A stretch of DNA of 64,000 nt, taken from contig JABFGB010000009.1 in the NCBI GenBank assembly GCA_013112715.1, forward strand, positions 1 through 64,000. The letters are read 5' to 3'. The translations under genes and the position numbers were made by a program. Positions 33,408-42,545 of this stretch are shown here, one piece after another. The stretch comes from Chloroflexota bacterium. GTDB lineage: Bacteria; Chloroflexota; Anaerolineae; Aggregatilineales; J027. How positions within the stretch are numbered: position 1 is the first letter of the stretch; every line of letters starts with the position of its first letter. The notes under the pieces were generated by a model. That model searched no databases and was not told the origin of the DNA. It saw nothing but the letters and a program-made list of their open reading frames with translations.

Positions 33408-33914
33408 ATGTTGGCCGCTGTCTGGTTCATTCTCAGCGGCATTTTTCTTTCGCGCTCCATATTAATCACACTCGGGCTGCTAAAAGGCCCCGTGCTGCGT
33501 GCCTTTGAACGATATGGAGATGAGGAGGGCGACTATAATAGCCTCCTTTATCTGCTGTTTTGGATGGGTATGTTCTCCGTGATGAGCGGCCTCTGGTTAG
33601 CACGCCTCTCCCGCAATGTCTTTTTCCCAATGGAGTTTATCGGCGTGGTTCTGCTGATCGGGTCGGCATTTGCTTACCGTAAACCCCATATTGTGGAGCG
33701 AATCTTCCATTATCCAGTTTGGTATTATGAACTTAAGGAGCGCACATCACGTTCCGAACGACGGCGCATTGCGTATATGTGGCTGCACATTTCGCGTAAG
33801 GGCAAACTCATTTACAACAGCAGTGATTTCGCCTTCAATCAATGGGCCGATCTCATCATCGTTTCGACGATTTACATTGACAATGATACGGAGGGACAGT
33901 CCCCTTCCCCTTGA
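33408..33914 (+). CDS. Predicted membrane protein of unknown function
   Basis: 168 residues with about three hydrophobic segments (3-22, 46-64, 73-90) and a charged C-terminal half (KERTSRSERRRIAYMWLHIS, then FNQWADLIIVSTIYID). The central YNSLLYLLFWMGMFSVMSGLWLARLSRN is a helical hairpin. GGGAGGTGAG gives a strong ribosome site. Its last 43 bases overlap the end of the convergent TolB-like gene. I do not recognise it. Confidence 0.72.
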   Translation: MLAAVWFILSGIFLSRSILITLGLLKGPVLRAFERYGDEEGDYNSLLYLLFWMGMFSVMSGLWLARLSRNVFFPMEFIGVVLLIGSAFAYRKPHIVERIFHYPVWYYELKERTSRSERRRIAYMWLHISRKGKLIYNSSDFAFNQWADLIIVSTIYIDNDTEGQSPSP

Positions 33915-35053
33915 AAACCTGCGGGTGACCACACCGGGGGATTGTTATTCATCGTCGTTGGCCCAAAGGTCTGCACTTCGCCCAACACTGTATCATAGAC
34001 TTGCAGTTCGTAGGCGGCGCGAAAGGCCACCCAACGTCCATCGGCGGAAAAACGCGGATAATCGTGATACTGGCTGGATGAGTCATTGATAAATAACGTT
34101 GGCAGGCCGCCATTGGGTAGAGGTAATCGCCACAACATATTGCGTGCCTCACCTCCAAAATTCTGAATCGCGGCAATGAGGGCATCTCCGGTTGGTTGCC
34201 ACACATAATCCAAAATAGTGCCTGCCTGCTCATTCACCACGATGATTGACCCTGAGCCGTCGCTGGGTATCACCATCAACTGATGAAAATTGGGCATAGT
34301 CTGATAGACAAACGCGATATAAAAATCGGTGGGCGACCAGCGCGGATTAAAGACGGCATTCTCTCCAAAGCTGGTCAAGCGAAATTTGTTTTGCCCATCA
34401 GCATTCACCACCCATAGTTCCGGTTTGCCTTCAATGGCTTCCCCACTGGCTGCTTCGGCTTCGGGGGTGGCCTCAAGCACGGGCTGATTAGAGACATAGA
34501 CCAAACGCCGACCATCGGATGACCAGCGCGGTTGTGATTCTATGCCGGAATTGGAATAAAACTGAGGAGCGCCTCCTTCGGGTGTCACCCATGCGATATG
34601 CGAGGTGCGACTGGGTTCTTGATCAGGGGGGTCATAATAGCGGATGAGGGTAAAGACAATTTTGCTGCCATCTGGCGACCACTGCGGCTCCCACGCGCGA
34701 TAGCTGAGTGCCCCTGTCGGCCCAAGTTCAAGCAGGCGGCGTAAATTGCTGCCATCCAACCGCGCGGCATACAGATCGCCATAACCCGGTCGTTGTTCCC
34801 ACGTAAAGACGATTTCACAACCATCTGGCGAAAATCCGCCAATGTAATGATTACCAGCACCAAAGGAAAGACTGCGCTGTTGGCCTGTCGCCATGTCAAT
34901 AACCAAAAACCCATCTTGCGACGGGGTATTGGTGATAACCAGCGGCCCTTGCAGCAAATCTTGGGATTGGGGCGAGGGTTCAGCCGAAACGCCAAAAGGG
35001 GGAGTCAATAAAATGACAAGCAGGCCGAGAATGCAAACACGCAGGAGTGGCAT
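33872..35053 (-). CDS. Exported TolB/PD40-type beta-propeller protein
   Basis: 393 residues. A signal peptide (about 1-24, ending GVSA) is followed by propeller blades with WSPDG motifs: GFSPDGCEIVFTW, QWSPDGSKIVFTL, RWSSDGRRLVYVSN, RWSPTDFYIAFVY, and near the end PRFSADGRWVAFRA. It is a soluble extracytoplasmic propeller without a lipobox. It starts 18 bases after the kinase-receiver gene stops, so it is the last gene of that signalling operon. It overlaps the convergent gene by 43 bases. Confidence 0.83.
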   Translation of the reverse strand: MPLLRVCILGLLVILLTPPFGVSAEPSPQSQDLLQGPLVITNTPSQDGFLVIDMATGQQRSLSFGAGNHYIGGFSPDGCEIVFTWEQRPGYGDLYAARLDGSNLRRLLELGPTGALSYRAWEPQWSPDGSKIVFTLIRYYDPPDQEPSRTSHIAWVTPEGGAPQFYSNSGIESQPRWSSDGRRLVYVSNQPVLEATPEAEAASGEAIEGKPELWVVNADGQNKFRLTSFGENAVFNPRWSPTDFYIAFVYQTMPNFHQLMVIPSDGSGSIIVVNEQAGTILDYVWQPTGDALIAAIQNFGGEARNMLWRLPLPNGGLPTLFINDSSSQYHDYPRFSADGRWVAFRAAYELQVYDTVLGEVQTFGPTTMNNNPPVWSPAGFQGEGDCPSVSLSM

Positions 35054-35071
35054 TACATTCTCGGCATAAAA

Positions 35072-36619
35072 TTAGAATTTATGTAATTCCTCAAGGCTAA
35101 TCCACCCCGCTCGCAGCGCCATCAACGCCGCATCGGTTTTGGATTTCACCCCAAGTCGGTCAATAATCGCCATCAAGTAACGGGCGACTTCATTTTCTGG
35201 CATTCCCAATTGGTGGGCGACCTCCGGGTTATCGTAACCAGCCGCCACACACGTCAGAATGTCCTTTTCAATGGCATCCAGCGGGGTCTGGGCGGGGCCA
35301 CGTTCCAACAAGTCCTGCACCAATCTTTCGGCAACGCCATGCCCCAGCACCAAATGCCCCAACATAACATCATGCACTGATTTTTCCAATTGTTCCTCGG
35401 AACTGGCTTTCAAAACGTAGCCATGTGCGCCGGCGCGTAAAGCCTGCATGATATAGGTATTTTCATCGCGTCCGGTCAACACCAGCACTTTGACATCAGG
35501 ATAGGCTTGGCGGATACGCGGCAAAATAGCAAGGCCACTCGTGCCCGGCATATTCAAATCTAGCAGAATGACATCTGGTTTGTTTTCGCCAATCAAACGG
35601 AAGGCCTCTTCACCATCGGCGGCTTGTCCGACGACAATAAACCCCGGCACGTCTTCTAAGAAATAGGCGAGGCTCTGACGGGTCAAATTATGGTCATCCG
35701 CCAACAAAATTCGCACCGTTGGGTCGAACTTATTCAGCGGGGTGGTGGCTTTGCGATAGGGCGGCGCTTCCTCTGGTTGGGCCGCTACTGGTTTGGCTGT
35801 GGATGGCGTCGGCTCTTCTTTTAGCACGGCCTCCAGTGCATCCGCCATTTCTTTAGCCGTAGCAAACCGAGCCGCAGGTTTCTTTTCCAATGCCCGCAAA
35901 ATGGCATTTTCCAATGTCACCGGAATCCCCGGCATAATTTGACTGGGCGGGGTGGCGGCTTTCTTGACCTGTTGCAGCAAAATACTGCCTATATCATCGG
36001 CGTCGAAGGGTAGTATCCCTGTGACCATCTCATACAAGACAATCCCGGTGGAATAGAGGTCGGTGCGACGATCCAGTGGATGTCCCTGTGCCTGTTCGGG
36101 TGACAAATAGGCGGGTGTCCCAATCACCGTGCCAGCAGCGGTCAGGCGCTTAAATTCGCCATCACTGGGGATCGCCAAGCCAAAATCCATGATCTTGACT
36201 TGACCATCGGGGAGGATATAGATATTGGCGGGTTTGATGTCGCGGTGAATAAAACCGGTGTTGTGGGCGTACTCCAGCGCCAAACAAATTTGTTTGCCGA
36301 TTTCGGCCACCTGACGGGGATCGGCGGGGATTAGATTATGCAGCGGTTGCCCATTGATGTACTCGACCACCAGATAATGGTATTCGCGGTCTTTATCTAC
36401 ATCATAAATCGCCATAATGCCCGGATGATTCAGTTGGGCTGCCGAGAGGGCCTCACGTTCAAACCGTTTACGTGTGGTCTCATTGACATGCGGCATCAAC
36501 ACTTTGATGGCTACAGTACGCTGCAACCGCAAATCTTTGGCGCGATAAACAATAGCGGTTGCGCCTTCCCCCAATAATTCTTCAACCTGATAACGTTCGC
36601 CTAATATTCGACCAATCAT
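35072..36619 (-). CDS. Ser/Thr protein kinase fused to a NarL-type receiver and LuxR-type HTH
   Basis: 515 residues. Kinase domain (1-270) with P-loop GEGATAIVY (about 17-25), Lys39 in AIKV, HRD at 125-127, DFG at 145-147 and GTPAYLSPEQ. A Pro-rich linker follows, then a receiver domain (301-420) with acidic pair 308-309, Asp354 (ILLDLNMPG), Thr382 and Lys404, and a LuxR-type HTH (about 446-505: DILTCVAAGYDNPEVAHQLG). So a Hanks-type kinase and a complete NarL-type response regulator sit in one chain. The recognition helix is somewhat divergent. GAGG lies before the ATG at 36619; the frame to 36754 overlaps the GAF gene. Confidence 0.9.
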   Translation of the reverse strand: MIGRILGERYQVEELLGEGATAIVYRAKDLRLQRTVAIKVLMPHVNETTRKRFEREALSAAQLNHPGIMAIYDVDKDREYHYLVVEYINGQPLHNLIPADPRQVAEIGKQICLALEYAHNTGFIHRDIKPANIYILPDGQVKIMDFGLAIPSDGEFKRLTAAGTVIGTPAYLSPEQAQGHPLDRRTDLYSTGIVLYEMVTGILPFDADDIGSILLQQVKKAATPPSQIMPGIPVTLENAILRALEKKPAARFATAKEMADALEAVLKEEPTPSTAKPVAAQPEEAPPYRKATTPLNKFDPTVRILLADDHNLTRQSLAYFLEDVPGFIVVGQAADGEEAFRLIGENKPDVILLDLNMPGTSGLAILPRIRQAYPDVKVLVLTGRDENTYIMQALRAGAHGYVLKASSEEQLEKSVHDVMLGHLVLGHGVAERLVQDLLERGPAQTPLDAIEKDILTCVAAGYDNPEVAHQLGMPENEVARYLMAIIDRLGVKSKTDAALMALRAGWISLEELHKF

Positions 36620-36695
36620 AGAATTCCTCGGCGGCACACCCCGTAAATACTTTTCAAAAGTGTACTGAGTATAAGACTGCTGCGCAAGCGATTGA

Positions 36696-37292
36696 TTAGG
36701 TATGGGTCTCAAATTTCTTGGCATTATGCAGTGCCAATGCGGATTGGTCGGCAAGACTGGACACCACGTTTAAATGTGCCCGTGAATAGCGCCCGATGGC
36801 CCTTTTGCCATCTACATATAACAAACCAATCACTTCGCCCCTAATCAGCAAAGGGGAACACATGACCGTGCGTAATTGCAATTGCTGAATACTAATATTA
36901 TTTTTCAGCGACTCATCGGTTTGGGCATCCGGCACTACCACCGCCCCGCCTTTTTCAAGGGTCTTTTCAATCACACCGCTAGAGGGGGTAAAAAGTTCCG
37001 CCGGAATATATTGGTGATTGCTGTCGCGTCCCATCTTATAACGCATCGCCCCATCATCATCCGTCATCATGAGAAAGGCCCGATCACCATCAGCAAATGC
37101 AACCATGCTGTCCAAGACAAAGGTAATCAGTTCGCGGGTATCTCGAATATTGTGAATCGTCTTGGTGACTTCCAAGAGCATTTGCAGCGCCAGCAATTCA
37201 TTAATATCCCGGCGCTCTTCTGTCCACGTCATAGCCTGACGGACTTCTTCCAAAATACGATCCACATCTTTTAAGCGGTCATCATTTGACAT
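36696..37292 (-). CDS. GAF domain protein
   Basis: 198 residues. A helical N-terminus (1-35) leads into one GAF domain (about 38-190): LLALQMLLEVTKTIHNIRDTREL, DGDRAFLMMTDDDGAM, VMCSPLLIRGEVIGLLYVDG and a closing LADQSALALHNA. There is no output domain, so it probably senses a ligand or redox state and passes the signal to a partner. The kinase-receiver protein encoded 76 bases downstream is the obvious candidate. Confidence 0.87.
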   Translation of the reverse strand: MSNDDRLKDVDRILEEVRQAMTWTEERRDINELLALQMLLEVTKTIHNIRDTRELITFVLDSMVAFADGDRAFLMMTDDDGAMRYKMGRDSNHQYIPAELFTPSSGVIEKTLEKGGAVVVPDAQTDESLKNNISIQQLQLRTVMCSPLLIRGEVIGLLYVDGKRAIGRYSRAHLNVVSSLADQSALALHNAKKFETHT

Positions 37293-37296
37293 GAAT

Positions 37297-37929
37297 TTAT
37301 CCTCCGCGTTTCATCCCTCTAGCGTACAGGGCCAACCCAATCCCGACACGTTCTCGGGTTTCGGTTAGTTGCAGCCCCACTGTTTGGAATAGTTCTGCAA
37401 TCTGTTTTGGTGACCAGCGTACTTTGGACTCGGCGATTTCGCCCCAATGAATAAAATTCTCGCGGGCAAATCCGATTAATCCCCTCTCGTCGGCCAATGC
37501 CGTCGCACTGGCGATGGTCATTTGAGGAGACGGATTTAACATCACGAATGTTCCGCCCGACCTCAGCATTCGAACCATTTCCTGTAGGGCGGGCAGTACC
37601 TCATCCAATAAATATAGCACGTTGGTCGCGGTCACTACATCAAATTGTTTGGTTTGGAACGGCAGTTGATAGACACTACCGCAGACAAAAACCTCCCCAA
37701 TGGCTTGATAGTGGAGCGCATGGGCCATCAATAAGGGATCGGCATCCACACCAAACGCCTCGGCTTGATATTGCTCTCGAAACAGCTTGACCAGTGCCCC
37801 CGGCCCAGTCCCCACATCCAGTACCCGTGATCCGGCTGGTGGAGCGACAAAACGGGCAAAACTTTCCAGAATCGTTGTCCACCCGGTTTGGGTCTGCATC
37901 GAAATGTAGTATTCGCCCTGATCCATCAA
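37297..37929 (-). CDS. Class I SAM-dependent methyltransferase
   Basis: 210 residues. Motif I RVLDVGTGPGALVKLF, then AFGVDADPLLM, CGSVYQLPFQTKQFDVVTATNVLYLL and LRSGGTFVMLNPSP. It has the Methyltransf_11 layout and an unknown substrate. Its start overlaps the stop of the upstream membrane-protein gene by four bases (ATGA), and the GAF gene follows after four bases, so the genes are translationally coupled. Confidence 0.85.
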   Translation of the reverse strand: MMDQGEYYISMQTQTGWTTILESFARFVAPPAGSRVLDVGTGPGALVKLFREQYQAEAFGVDADPLLMAHALHYQAIGEVFVCGSVYQLPFQTKQFDVVTATNVLYLLDEVLPALQEMVRMLRSGGTFVMLNPSPQMTIASATALADERGLIGFARENFIHWGEIAESKVRWSPKQIAELFQTVGLQLTETRERVGIGLALYARGMKRGG

Positions 37930-38903
37930 TATTCCTCACGCGCCAACTGGGTGAAGGCCCGAATCCCGATTAACACGGATACCACTGGTAGCCAGATCGC
38001 CCCAAAAAAGGCTAAGAGGCCAAACAAAACCGTTGTCTGAATCGGATTATCTCCGTCCTGCGACAGATGATGGCCTGCCCAACCCATTAACATAAACGCA
38101 ATGAGCATGTATATCCAACCATAGAGTAGCGGCTGTCGGGGGGGATTCAACAACCGCAGCCAATTTTCTTTGTGCGTCTGCCGTGTAAACCACAAAATCA
38201 GGACGATCATGGTGATAATCATTGCCACCAATGCTGTTCCAACGCCGGGAATGCTTCCATCCGCCAAACGCAGCACCATTGTTAAACCTAAAATGCCACC
38301 CGCCGCTGCCCATTCATACGGTTCTAGCAGCCAATCTTGATACGACATCTTTTTGGGTGGGGGCACCACAAACAGCACCAGCAAATTTCCCAACAGGGCA
38401 ATGACCACCGCAGGCAGGGCTGTATCTAAACTAGGGACTGTCTGTTGGACATGTTCAAGTTCAGGATACCCGCGTACCCAGATGCCCCAACCAAGTCCCA
38501 CCAACGCCGCCAGCCCCACCAGCCATGCCGAGGCGGGACGGGCCGTGCTGAGATAGAGAAATGAGCCAAACGCCAACAAAAACATCACCGTCTCAAGCCC
38601 AGTGCCGTAAAACACAAGGCTAATCGGCAGGTTATCAAAAAGACGGGCTGAGATGAGGGCACTTTCCGTTAAACCAAAAATCCCGGCGACCAGCAGCAGG
38701 CCCAAAACATCTTGAACATGCCAGCGCACGATCACGTCTAACAAAATCGCCGCCATTGCAAAATAGAGACCGATAAGCGCCATCCAGTCGAAAGCGTCAT
38801 ATTGGCTTGCGTGCTGCCATGCCACCAGTTCACCAAAGACCAGCAGCAAGAGTCCGAAGCCCACGCGGGGAATCCAAGTGAGTAATCGTTGTCGGTTTAG
38901 CAT
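37926..38903 (-). CDS. Polytopic membrane protein of unknown function
   Basis: About 325 residues with about ten transmembrane helices spread over the whole length and short polar loops (PPPKKMSYQDWLLEPYEW, RQTHKENWLRLLNPPRQ). No family signature is visible. The open frame reaches 39035, but its first 44 codons are basic and lack membrane character; ATG at 38903 starts right before the first helix, without a clear Shine-Dalgarno sequence. It is the first gene of the operon ending at 33872. Confidence 0.72.
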   Translation of the reverse strand: MLNRQRLLTWIPRVGFGLLLLVFGELVAWQHASQYDAFDWMALIGLYFAMAAILLDVIVRWHVQDVLGLLLVAGIFGLTESALISARLFDNLPISLVFYGTGLETVMFLLAFGSFLYLSTARPASAWLVGLAALVGLGWGIWVRGYPELEHVQQTVPSLDTALPAVVIALLGNLLVLFVVPPPKKMSYQDWLLEPYEWAAAGGILGLTMVLRLADGSIPGVGTALVAMIITMIVLILWFTRQTHKENWLRLLNPPRQPLLYGWIYMLIAFMLMGWAGHHLSQDGDNPIQTTVLFGLLAFFGAIWLPVVSVLIGIRAFTQLAREEY

Positions 38904-39024
38904 GGCAGAGATTATAAAGTGCTTTCTTATAGACTGCGAAAAGATAATGCGTTGATGTTGCCTTCGACTACGAGTATACTTTTCAGATATACGACGGGCA
39001 AAGTAGGCAAGCGAGTTTTGGCAT

Positions 39025-39960
39025 ATGAAGTACATGGACTATTATAAAATCCTTGGGGTAACACGCGAGGCGGATGAAAAAGAAATCAAAAAAGCCTATC
39101 GCCAACTCGCCCGCCAATATCACCCGGATATGAACCCCAACAACGAACAAGCCGCCGAACGCTTTAAGGAAATCAACGAAGCCTATCAAGTTTTGAGCGA
39201 CCCCGAAAAACGCGCCCGTTATGACCAGCTTGGCCCCAATTTCCATCTGCGTACAACGGGTACGGCAGCGGGTTTTGATTGGGGGCGCTGGGCCAGAAGC
39301 ACGAGTCCAAGTTCTACTCAACAGCAGAAACGCCGAACCACCCGCATTGAATATGATAATACAGGTGGCGGTCTTTTTTCAGATTTTTTTAACGCTATTT
39401 TTGGGGAAGGCACCCGCACCAACGAAACCACCAATAAGCAACCCATTCGTGGCAAAGATATTGAAGTCACTGTCGCCGTCAGCCTAGAAGAAGCCTATCA
39501 CGGCACCAAGCGGCAGGTGAATCAGGGTAATCGCCAATTCACCGCCCATATCCCACGCGGCGCACGCACGGGCACGAAGGTGCGTTTTGCTGGACAGGGC
39601 GAACGGGGCTATGCCGGGGGTGAGGCAGGCGACCTCTATATCGTCGTCGCGGTTGATCCTCATCCGACCTTTGACCGGGATGGTGATGATCTTTCGGTTG
39701 ATCTCAAAGTGCCGCTGTATACCGCCATTTTTGGGGGAGATGTCCGCGTCACCACGATGAATGGGGATGTCAAATTGCGGATTCCCCCCGGAGCACAATC
39801 CGGTCAGCGGATTCGGCTGCAAGGCAAGGGAATGCCAACTCTGCGTGATAAAGACCAGTTTGGTGATTTTTACGTAAGGGTGATGGTACAGATACCGACC
39901 AATCTAAGTAACGAAGAATTGGAATTATTTGAACAACTCCGCGAATTGCGACCGGAATAG
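39025..39960 (+). CDS. DnaJ-class co-chaperone, CbpA type
   Basis: 311 residues. J domain (1-70) with the HPD motif (YHPDMNP) and the [14 protein letters not shown] helix, a Gly-poor linker, then two C-terminal substrate-binding domains (about 130-305: [61 protein letters not shown]). There is no CxxCxGxG zinc region, so it is a CbpA-like rather than DnaJ-type protein. It stimulates Hsp70. Starts at 39025 and 39034 (DYYKILG) are both possible. It ends 16 bases before the HtrA gene. Confidence 0.92.
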   Translation: MKYMDYYKILGVTREADEKEIKKAYRQLARQYHPDMNPNNEQAAERFKEINEAYQVLSDPEKRARYDQLGPNFHLRTTGTAAGFDWGRWARSTSPSSTQQQKRRTTRIEYDNTGGGLFSDFFNAIFGEGTRTNETTNKQPIRGKDIEVTVAVSLEEAYHGTKRQVNQGNRQFTAHIPRGARTGTKVRFAGQGERGYAGGEAGDLYIVVAVDPHPTFDRDGDDLSVDLKVPLYTAIFGGDVRVTTMNGDVKLRIPPGAQSGQRIRLQGKGMPTLRDKDQFGDFYVRVMVQIPTNLSNEELELFEQLRELRPE

Positions 39961-39976
39961 TTTGGGAGATAGCCCC

Positions 39977-41230
39977 TTGCGAAAATATGCACTTGGTCTG
40001 ACCCTACTCCTGTTAATTTCAAGCCTCGCCGCTTGCAACCTTAAAGATAAATCGGATTCATCCGACGACTCAAATGCGGTTCGCATCAACGAAAATACAC
40101 AGGGCACAAATGTCTTGACGAATAATCGCCAGACCACGCCCTTAATCGCGCTGCCCCAACAAGCCGCAACTCCCACATTGGTTCCCATTTCGGTCATTGA
40201 AGAGGCCCGCGCTGATGACCTTGTATTCATCAACATTTACCAGCGCGTCAATCCGGCGGTGGTCAATATCGAAGTCAGCGGCCCGTTTTCCTCCGATGGG
40301 GCATTGGACGCCAGTGGGTCTGGTTTTGTGATTGATATGGACGGGCATATCGTCACCAACGCCCATGTGGTCGAGGATGCCAACGAAATTCTGGTGACGT
40401 TTTCGGATGGCTTTGTAACCACTGCCCAATTGATCGGCATTGATAACTACAGCGACATTGCGGTCATCAAGGTGGATGTGGAAGACTCACGGTTGCTGCC
40501 AGTTGAATTTGGCGACAGCAATGAACTGCTCGTTGGGGAACGGGTCATCGCCATCGGCAACCCCTTTGGCCTTGAAAGCAGCATGACCGTTGGCATCATC
40601 AGCGCGTTGGGTCGTGCTCTACCCTCCGAGCGCCTCATTACAGGTAATTTGAGCACCCCTGGTGTCTATAACAACCCCTCGATCATCCAAGTGGATGCCA
40701 CTGTCAATCCGGGCAATTCCGGAGGGCCAATCCTCGACATGGAAGGCCGCGTGATCGGGGTCGCAACCGCTATCCGTACCGACACAGGCGTTTTTCAAGG
40801 GGTAGCCTTTGCCGTTCCCGTGAATACCGTGCAGCGTGTCGTGCCCCAATTGATTGAATCCGGCAGTGTGGCATATCCTTGGCTGGGTGTCCGCACCGAC
40901 CCCGATTTTACGGTTGGGCAGTTGGCTGAACCGCTGGGTTTGCCTGTTCAAGCCGGGATTCTCATCCGCGATACCTTGCCGGATTCGCCTGCCGACCAAG
41001 CGGGGCTGCGCGGGGGTACAGAAGATGTGCTGTATCGCGGGGCAAATGTTCGTGTTGGTGGGGACATCATCGTGGCAATCAATGGCGTTTTTGTCAACGA
41101 CCTTGACGAACTGCTAGCCTATCTGGTGGAAAATACTAAACCCGGTGATGAAATTACCCTGACGGTGGTGCGGGGCGGACAGACCCTTGAAGTCGAGGTC
41201 ACGCTTGGCACACGCGACGGCAACGATTAA
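39977..41230 (+). CDS. Lipoprotein HtrA/DegP-type serine protease
   Basis: 417 residues from TTG at 39977. Lipobox SSLAAC (Cys20) and a polar linker to about 75. Trypsin-like domain with catalytic triad His130 (TNAHVV), Asp160 (YSDIAV) and Ser248 (NPGNSGGP), then one PDZ domain (about 310-410, TLPDSPADQAGLRGG). It degrades or refolds damaged exported proteins. GGGAG stands eight bases before the TTG; upstream codons of the frame belong to the dnaJ-like gene. Pairing with a DnaJ-like chaperone gene suggests a protein quality-control unit. Confidence 0.92.
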   Translation: MRKYALGLTLLLLISSLAACNLKDKSDSSDDSNAVRINENTQGTNVLTNNRQTTPLIALPQQAATPTLVPISVIEEARADDLVFINIYQRVNPAVVNIEVSGPFSSDGALDASGSGFVIDMDGHIVTNAHVVEDANEILVTFSDGFVTTAQLIGIDNYSDIAVIKVDVEDSRLLPVEFGDSNELLVGERVIAIGNPFGLESSMTVGIISALGRALPSERLITGNLSTPGVYNNPSIIQVDATVNPGNSGGPILDMEGRVIGVATAIRTDTGVFQGVAFAVPVNTVQRVVPQLIESGSVAYPWLGVRTDPDFTVGQLAEPLGLPVQAGILIRDTLPDSPADQAGLRGGTEDVLYRGANVRVGGDIIVAINGVFVNDLDELLAYLVENTKPGDEITLTVVRGGQTLEVEVTLGTRDGND

Positions 41231-41246
41231 CGGAAATAGACCAAGC

Positions 41247-42101
41247 ATGACAACTCTAGGTAACACGCCAACCCATATCCTCCCCCGCCTTAAAATCAAC
41301 ACGGATTTGGCGCGTAAAATTTTGGTCGGGTTCATCCGTGACGAAATTCATAAAAATGGCTTTGAGCGGGCGGTGATTGCTCTCAGCGGGGGAATTGATT
41401 CGGCGCTGAGTGCTTTTTTGTCGGTGGAGGCGTTGGGGGCAGAAAATGTCTTGGCGGTGCGGATGCCCTATCGCACCTCATCCACCGGCAGCTTGAGCGA
41501 TGCCGAAGCCGTCATTGAGCAGTTAAATATTCCGTACCTGACCGTTGAAATCACCCCGATGGTCGAGCCATTGTTTGAGCACTTTCCTGATATGTCCCCG
41601 CTGCGGAAGGGTAATATCATGGCCCGCCAGCGCATGATTGTCCTGTACGACCAATCAGCGGCATTTGGCGGCTTGGCGATGGGGACAAGTAATAAAACCG
41701 AATTTTTGCTCGGCTATTCCACCATCTATGGCGACAGCGGGGTGGCGATTCAACCGATTGCTGACTTGTACAAGAATCAGGTGCGGCAGTTGGCGGCTGC
41801 GCTCAATGTGCCTCGTTCGGTGATCGAAAAACCCCCATCCGCCGATTTATGGGAAGGCCAAACCGACGAAGGTGAACTTGGTTTCACCTATGATATGGTT
41901 GACCAATTGCTGTATTTACTGGTGGATGAACGTTACAGTGTAGCAGAATGTGCCGCTGAGGGATTTGATTTGGATTTTGCCGAGAAGGTGTGGCGGCAGG
42001 TTAAACGCAACCATTACAAACGCACGATGCCCAATGTTGCCAAACTTAGTCGGCGTTCCATCGGGCATGACTTTTTATATCTCCGTGACTGGACGGGTTA
42101 G
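41247..42101 (+). CDS. nadE: NH3-dependent NAD synthetase
   Basis: 284 residues. The N-type ATP pyrophosphatase P-loop is ALSGGIDSALSAFL (about 46-58), followed by RMPYRTSSTGSLSDAEAVI, MARQRMIVLYDQSA, GTSNKTEFLLGYSTIYGD and EKPPSADLWEGQTDEGELG, all canonical for NadE. No glutaminase domain is present, so it uses ammonia. It makes NAD from deamido-NAD. ATG at 41247 is used; the longer frame overlaps the protease gene. It ends four bases into the convergent TatA-like gene. Confidence 0.95.
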   Translation: MTTLGNTPTHILPRLKINTDLARKILVGFIRDEIHKNGFERAVIALSGGIDSALSAFLSVEALGAENVLAVRMPYRTSSTGSLSDAEAVIEQLNIPYLTVEITPMVEPLFEHFPDMSPLRKGNIMARQRMIVLYDQSAAFGGLAMGTSNKTEFLLGYSTIYGDSGVAIQPIADLYKNQVRQLAAALNVPRSVIEKPPSADLWEGQTDEGELGFTYDMVDQLLYLLVDERYSVAECAAEGFDLDFAEKVWRQVKRNHYKRTMPNVAKLSRRSIGHDFLYLRDWTG

Positions 42102-42526
42102 TTGGGATCATCCCCCGCAGGTTTCCACGCCGTATAACGGTCTTCGGAAGGTGGATTTTCGGGCGCGACTGGCTCAGTGCCATTGGTTTTCTCAATTTCT
42201 TTTTTGGCTTTTGCCGCCAATTTTGCTGGGTCTAAGATGATGTCGCTTGTGCCGATGCTCTGGCGCACCAGATTAGTTGGAGACGAGACGCGCTGAATAT
42301 CAGCCGTTGTTTTGCGAATCTCTTGGGCCACCTTTACCAATTCTTCGCCCTCTGGCCCTATATCGGTTTTGACCTCGTTCCACATCTTTTGCCATGCCAG
42401 TTGAAACTGCCGTAAATATTTGCCTGCTTCCCGTGCCCATGCTGCACTGCGGCGCGGCCCTGCCACGATCATAATGACCACCGCAATGACAATCATTTCT
42501 CCTGCACCAATACCCAAAATATCCAT
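42098..42526 (-). CDS. TatA/TatB-like translocase component
   Basis: 142 residues. One N-terminal helix with the Tat signature, MDILGIGAGEMIVIAVVIMIV then AGPRR (Glu10 and the Gly-Pro hinge), followed by an amphipathic helix (AWAREAGKYLRQFQLAW) and a charged tail. The length favours TatB over TatA (inference). tatC is not in the window. It follows cdsA by 19 bases and shares four bases with the convergent nadE. Confidence 0.85.
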   Translation of the reverse strand: MDILGIGAGEMIVIAVVIMIVAGPRRSAAWAREAGKYLRQFQLAWQKMWNEVKTDIGPEGEELVKVAQEIRKTTADIQRVSSPTNLVRQSIGTSDIILDPAKLAAKAKKEIEKTNGTEPVAPENPPSEDRYTAWKPAGDDPN

Positions 42527-42545
42527 AGCCGCCGCTCACTTACCC

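Noticed and set aside
36620-36754. N-terminal extension of the kinase-receiver gene
   Set aside because: It overlaps the GAF gene and lacks similarity; the ATG at 36619 has a good ribosome site and directly precedes the kinase domain.
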